Positions 61,180 through 64,000 of a stretch of DNA of 64,000 nt are shown here, one piece after another. Every line of letters starts with the position of its first letter. Position 1 is the stretch's first letter. A program made the position numbers and the translations under genes. The notes beneath the pieces are model-generated. The model was not told the origin of the DNA. It ran no database searches and saw only the letters and a list, made by a program, of their open reading frames with translations. The stretch spans positions 558,001 to 622,000 of the forward strand of contig CP048469.1 in the NCBI GenBank assembly GCA_025559845.1, read 5' to 3'. The DNA comes from Agrobacterium tumefaciens. GTDB lineage: Bacteria; Pseudomonadota; Alphaproteobacteria; Rhizobiales; Rhizobiaceae.

Positions 61180-61749
61180 CTACTTCGTGTGTTCCGCTGC
61201 GAAAATTCTCAATTCCGCTTCGGCCTCCGGACCAAAGAGGCCAAGGGCTTTGAGAATTTCCGTTGCGAAACTGACCGGTGCGCTCCCCGGTGCCGTGACG
61301 ATACCGCCGTCGCTGACGGCTTGCGGTTGATCGCGATAAAGACCTTCACCCAGATAGGCTTGATAGGCACGATGCGATGCCAGCGAGTTGCCGGTATGAG
61401 CGACATCGTTGAGGATGCCGGTTCCCGCAAGTGCGCTTGCGGCGGCGCAGATCCCACCGATCACACGCCCCTCGTTTCGAAACCGGTGCACAAGGGCACT
61501 GATATCCGCGGCCTCGCCTTTTTCCCAACTGAGACCACCGGGGATCACCAGGGCATCGATATTATCTGGATCAAGCGCGTCGTAGCGCATGTCGGGTACG
61601 ACGTGCATCCCGCCCATGGAGACCACCGGCTGTCCGCTTGGCGACGCATGAACGATGTTCACGCCCAGATAGCTTCGGGCTGCTGCGGTGAGCAGTGCGG
61701 GCTCCCAGTCGGCAAAGTCTTGCGCCAAGGCGATAGCGATCCGAGTCAT
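61180..61749 (-). CDS. DJ-1/PfpI-family protein
   Basis: The 189-residue protein has the class I glutamine-amidotransferase-like fold of DJ-1/PfpI proteins: conserved Glu16 in FADWEPALL, the VIPGG segment, and the nucleophile-elbow C101 in GGICAAAS. Such proteins act as chaperones, glyoxalases or amidases; its activity is uncertain. It is convergent with the cbt operon (8-bp gap). The GNAT gene lies 21 bp upstream on the same strand, so both may share the attenuator-controlled transcript. Confidence 0.88.
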   Translation of the reverse strand: MTRIAIALAQDFADWEPALLTAAARSYLGVNIVHASPSGQPVVSMGGMHVVPDMRYDALDPDNIDALVIPGGLSWEKGEAADISALVHRFRNEGRVIGGICAAASALAGTGILNDVAHTGNSLASHRAYQAYLGEGLYRDQPQAVSDGGIVTAPGSAPVSFATEILKALGLFGPEAEAELRIFAAEHTK

Positions 61750-61770
61750 GGCCTTCTCCGTTGAGGATAA

Positions 61771-62259
61771 TCAGGCGATGGACTGCATGTAACGCATGCC
61801 GGTGACGGGGCGTGGCACGAAATCCATGTTTTCATAGAAACGATGGGCAGCGACGTTGCCGGTAGCCGCACCAACGGAAAGGTAGTCGCATCCGAGACGC
61901 TTGGCGATATCGCGAGCCCGCGATACGAGGTGCTGCCCGGTTCCATGGCCGCGATGGCCGTCACGCACGAAGAGATGGTGCAGTTCAAGGCCGCGTCGAC
62001 CTTCCTGCGCCCTGTAAAGCGGCAGGAGCAGTGCGTAACCGATCAGCTCGCCATCCGCTTCAGCAACAAGACCGTGAACCCAAGGAAGGGCGCCAAACAG
62101 ATCGCGTTCCAGCTTTTCGGGTGTCATCACAGATGCATCACCGTGATGGGCGGCAAGCAAGGTGATCATTTCGTTGAGTTCGGGAAGATCGGTCTTGCGC
62201 GCGCCGCGAATGATGACGACGGGCGGTCTGGGCAGTGTAAGGGCGCTATCTTCGGTCAT
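61771..62259 (-). CDS. GNAT-family N-acetyltransferase behind an attenuator
   Basis: The 162-residue protein has the GNAT core: IRGARKTDLPELNEMITLLAAHHGD, GLVAEADGELIGYALLLPLYRAQEGRRGLELHHLFVRDGHRGHGTGQHLVSRARDIAKRLGCDYLSVGAATGNVAAHRFYENMDF, with the acetyl-CoA loop RGHGTG. It resembles diamine/aminoglycoside-type acetyltransferases loosely; the substrate is unknown. Its mRNA is preceded by a 17-codon leader peptide and a terminator with an alternative antiterminator (62301-62413), so expression seems to depend on ribosome behaviour in the leader. The DJ-1 gene follows 21 bp downstream. Confidence 0.87.
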   Translation of the reverse strand: MTEDSALTLPRPPVVIIRGARKTDLPELNEMITLLAAHHGDASVMTPEKLERDLFGALPWVHGLVAEADGELIGYALLLPLYRAQEGRRGLELHHLFVRDGHRGHGTGQHLVSRARDIAKRLGCDYLSVGAATGNVAAHRFYENMDFVPRPVTGMRYMQSIA

Positions 62260-62300
62260 TTTTCTGGTCCTTCGGTTCTATTTTTGCCGTCAGGACGCTT

Positions 62301-62357
62301 GAAAACAACAAAGCCGCCTGACGGCGGCTTGTTGACAATATGATCTGTCGAGCCGCC
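62301..62357 (-). terminator. Attenuator: terminator with competing antiterminator
   Basis: In the minus-strand RNA, AAGCCGCC (complement of 62323-62330) pairs with GGCGGCTT (62311-62318) around GTCA and is followed by TGTTGTTTTC, an intrinsic terminator 42 bases before the GNAT start. Alternatively GGCGGCT (62351-62357) just after the leader stop pairs with AGCCGCC of the terminator, extended by GACA/TGTC, which would prevent termination. The leader peptide ORF ends 3 bases before this segment. This is the layout of ribosome-mediated attenuation. Confidence 0.75.
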
Positions 62358-62359
62358 CT

Positions 62360-62413
62360 TTACAGGTAGGCCCAAAAGTACGAGCAGGAGATGGGTGCGC
62401 GTTCGTTGATCAT
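62360..62413 (-). CDS. 17-residue leader peptide of the GNAT attenuator
   Basis: ATG 62413 to TAA 62360 encodes MINERAPISCSYFWAYL. The second half carries Ser-Cys-Ser-Tyr-Phe-Trp-Ala-Tyr-Leu, an unusual run of aromatic and rare codons just before the stop. A TTGACA at 62448-62443 with a CATCCA-like -10 places the predicted transcription start at the A of the ATG, so the leader may be translated without a 5' UTR. It is followed directly by the antiterminator/terminator of the GNAT gene. A leader peptide is the natural reading; the signal could be a charged-tRNA shortage or a ribosome-stalling compound. Confidence 0.7.
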   Translation of the reverse strand: MINERAPISCSYFWAYL

Positions 62414-62419
62414 GCGCAA

Positions 62420-62448
62420 TGGATGCTCTCGAATCGGAAATCTGTCAA
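62420..62448 (-). promoter_or_regulatory. Promoter of the leader peptide/GNAT transcript
   Basis: A perfect TTGACA (62448-62443) and CATCCA (62425-62420) are 17 bases apart, and position +1 falls at or near 62413, the first base of the leader ATG. The -10 is not canonical, but alphaproteobacterial -10 boxes are relaxed. Confidence 0.55.
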
Positions 62449-62454
62449 GGCCGT

Positions 62455-63402
62455 TTACAATGCAAATCGTGCGGTCGCTGAAAGAATGGCATCTTCCATC
62501 CCCGTGTCACTCGTTGCGTGCCCCGCGCCGTCAATGAGAACGAGTTCACTCCCAGGCCAGGCGGCAGCAAGTTCAAAGGCGGTCACCGGCGGACCCTGCA
62601 AATCCTGCGTGCCCTGAACAAGCACTCCAGGGATGCCCGCGAGCACCTCTGCCTCTCGGATCAAGGCCCCATCCTCAATCCAGGCGGAGTGTTGGAAATA
62701 ATGCGCACAAAGGCGCGCGCGGGTCAGCCTGTAACCACTGTCTTGCCATTTCGCAGGAAAGGCAGCACCGGCCGAGGATGTTATCGAGCCGGATTCCCAA
62801 AGGTGCCATTCCAGCGCGGCGGCTTCGCGAGTGGTGACATCGGCATCGGTCAGGAGCTTGTAGTAGGCTGCGACCGGATCGCACTGCATCTCCGCATCCG
62901 GTATGGCGGCGATAAATCGCTGCCACTGCCGGGGGAGAAACATCGATAGGCCTTTGTAGAGCCACTCGATTTCCATTTTTCGCGTTGTGGTGACGCCGGC
63001 CAGCACCATGGCGCGGACATGTCGGGGGAAGCGTTGGGCATAGGCCAGCGCCAAGGTCGACCCCCACGACGTGCCAAACACCATCCAGCTTTCAATGCCG
63101 ATGGATGCCCTGATGGCCTCCATATCGTCGATCAGATGATGAGTCGTATTATGTTCGAGGCTCTTCGCTGCGTTCGGGGTGCTGAGCCCGCATCCTCGTT
63201 GGTCGAACTGTATGATGTGATAACGCGACGGATCGAAATATCGCCGCGCTGATACCGACATGCCGGAACCAGGACCGCCATGCAGCAGGAGAGCTGGAAG
63301 TCCCTTTGGCGTGCCAGACAGGGTCACGTGCAGGCGGTGTCCATCGGAAACGTCGAGGAACCGCGTTTCATAGGGTTCGATGGCGGGGAAGATGTCGGTC
63401 AT
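62455..63402 (-). CDS. pip: Proline iminopeptidase
   Basis: Pip is a cytoplasmic serine peptidase that removes N-terminal proline. The 315-residue alpha/beta-hydrolase has HGGPGSG at 41-47, FDQRGCGLS near 66-74 and nucleophile S112 in GTSWGS; the catalytic His is in GAGHATSD near the C-terminus. These are family signatures of prolyl aminopeptidase (S33). ATG 63402 (MTDIFPAIEPYETRFLDVSDGHR) is preferred to the frame start at 63465. It is followed by the promoter/leader of the GNAT unit. Confidence 0.93.
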   Translation of the reverse strand: MTDIFPAIEPYETRFLDVSDGHRLHVTLSGTPKGLPALLLHGGPGSGMSVSARRYFDPSRYHIIQFDQRGCGLSTPNAAKSLEHNTTHHLIDDMEAIRASIGIESWMVFGTSWGSTLALAYAQRFPRHVRAMVLAGVTTTRKMEIEWLYKGLSMFLPRQWQRFIAAIPDAEMQCDPVAAYYKLLTDADVTTREAAALEWHLWESGSITSSAGAAFPAKWQDSGYRLTRARLCAHYFQHSAWIEDGALIREAEVLAGIPGVLVQGTQDLQGPPVTAFELAAAWPGSELVLIDGAGHATSDTGMEDAILSATARFAL

Positions 63403-63485
63403 GCAGCCTATCTCTTTGAGGGGAGAGGAGCGCAGTACATGCGGTGAGTGACAGTTGCGTGTCACCAGCCAAGGTCATCTATCGA

Positions 63486-63899
63486 TCAGTGCTCGCCGTG
63501 GCACATGCCGTGGTCGGAGAGCGCGCGGATCACATAGCAATCCTCGATCGAATGGCCGTCGCAGTGCGAGACGATGCGCTCAAGCTCGTGTTCGAGCTTT
63601 TTCAGCCGTGCAATTTTTTCTCTGACGTCTGCGAGATGTTCGGCGGCGATACGGTCCGCACCCTCGCAGGGCATTTCGCGGTGTTGGCTGAGCGCAATGA
63701 GTTCGCGAATAGCGTCGATATTAAGTCCGAGATCGCGGGCATGGCGGATGAAGGCCAGACGTTCCAGATCGGTCTTTTCGTAACGGCGCTGATTGCCCTC
63801 GGAGCGATCCGCCTCGCGGATAAGGCCCATCTGTTCGTAATAGCGGATGGTCGGCACCTTGACACCGGTGCGTTTGGAAAGTTCACCGATCGAATACAT
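63486..63899 (-). CDS. zntR: MerR-family metal-responsive regulator (ZntR-like)
   Basis: The 137-residue protein starts MYSIGELSKRTGVKVPTIRYYEQMGLI (MerR HTH), followed by the wing and a long coiled-coil dimerisation helix. Cysteines C78, C113 and C121 with H116 and a C-terminal MCHGEH match the metal-binding set of ZntR-like regulators (ZntR uses C79, C114, C115, H119, C124). It likely binds Zn/Cd/Pb and activates a metal ATPase gene. Its promoter holds a dyad similar to that of the zntA gene at 29370, so autoregulation and control of zntA are inferred. The symbol rests on this similarity. Confidence 0.85.
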   Translation of the reverse strand: MYSIGELSKRTGVKVPTIRYYEQMGLIREADRSEGNQRRYEKTDLERLAFIRHARDLGLNIDAIRELIALSQHREMPCEGADRIAAEHLADVREKIARLKKLEHELERIVSHCDGHSIEDCYVIRALSDHGMCHGEH

Positions 63900-63934
63900 C
63901 TATCTCTCCAGAGCTCTAGTGACTGGAGAGATAG
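63900..63934 (-). promoter_or_regulatory. MerR-type operator and hairpin over the regulator's ribosome binding site
   Basis: CTATCTCTCCAG (63900-63911) and CTGGAGAGATAG (63923-63934) form a perfect 12-bp inverted repeat with an 11-base centre. Nested in it is CTCTAG-TGA-CTGGAG (63914-63928), resembling the zntA operator core CTCTAG-nnn-CTAGAG. In the mRNA the 3' arm holds GGAGAG, the ribosome binding site of the MerR gene, so a hairpin could also hide it if transcription starts upstream. Confidence 0.7.
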
Positions 63935-64000
63935 GTTTTTCCTGGAGAATTGCAATATTACAGCGACAATGCCGTCCGCTGTTCGTCACCGGCCTGCTCG

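Overview
The window reads as a stretch of the main chromosome of an alphaproteobacterium of the Rhizobiaceae, most probably Agrobacterium or a close Rhizobium relative. The basis is protein-level resemblance: an Atu4866-family protein, an R. etli-type (class 3) L-asparaginase, betIBA with a BetI dyad, an Ohr/OhrR pair, an RES/Xre module and a cbtBA operon behind a cobalamin riboswitch. Gene density is high and strands alternate often. I saw no rRNA genes, prophage, insertion sequences or CRISPR arrays.

Region 1 (1-9.4 kb): the start of a lipoprotein gene cut by the window edge, tRNA-Pro(CGG), a 25-residue membrane peptide gene, and the sulfate assimilation block. cysHDN (minus) activates sulfate to APS and reduces it; sbp-cysT-cysW-cysA (plus) imports sulfate; an Rrf2-type regulator lies between. 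A 24-residue ORF with a 13-nt Shine-Dalgarno, its own promoter and terminator follows at 9.3 kb.

Region 2 (9.4-25.5 kb): quinone oxidoreductase, an EAL-CBS-GGDDF c-di-GMP protein, a lone ParD-like antitoxin, an HdeD-like membrane protein, the choline-to-betaine operon betIBA under a perfect palindrome, a ClC H+/Cl- exchanger, a DUF3750 protein, asparaginase, two glutathione S-transferases, a MarR/MFS efflux pair and a diguanylate cyclase.

Region 3 (25.6-44.5 kb): a ligase-associated exonuclease and ATP-dependent DNA ligase pair, a Tat-exported hydrolase, a His-rich ZntA-type metal ATPase with a MerR-type operator, two tandem YkuD lipoproteins, ohrR/ohr, an Xre/RES toxin-antitoxin pair, a MarR-flanked DUF899/DUF1579/VOC cluster, LysR/SDR/Atu4866, a metallo-hydrolase, a HerA-like ATPase and a DUF2267-like protein.

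Region 4 (44.5-64 kb): small regulator-plus-target pairs (HxlR/SDR, AraC/LysE, WYL/VOC, WYL/LysE, LysR/GNAT), aldo-keto reductase, bestrophin, Tam, class IV aminotransferase, SodB, a phosphoesterase, two cytochromes c, the B12 riboswitch with cbtB-cbtA and an unrecognised third gene, a DJ-1 protein, a GNAT gene behind what looks like a ribosome-mediated attenuator, prolyl aminopeptidase and a ZntR-like MerR regulator whose operator resembles that of zntA 32 kb away.

The most unusual items are the attenuator at 62.30-62.45 kb, with a leaderless 17-codon leader peptide rich in Tyr/Phe/Trp, and the independent 24-codon gene at 9.3 kb. All functions are inferred from sequence reading alone; no database search was possible.
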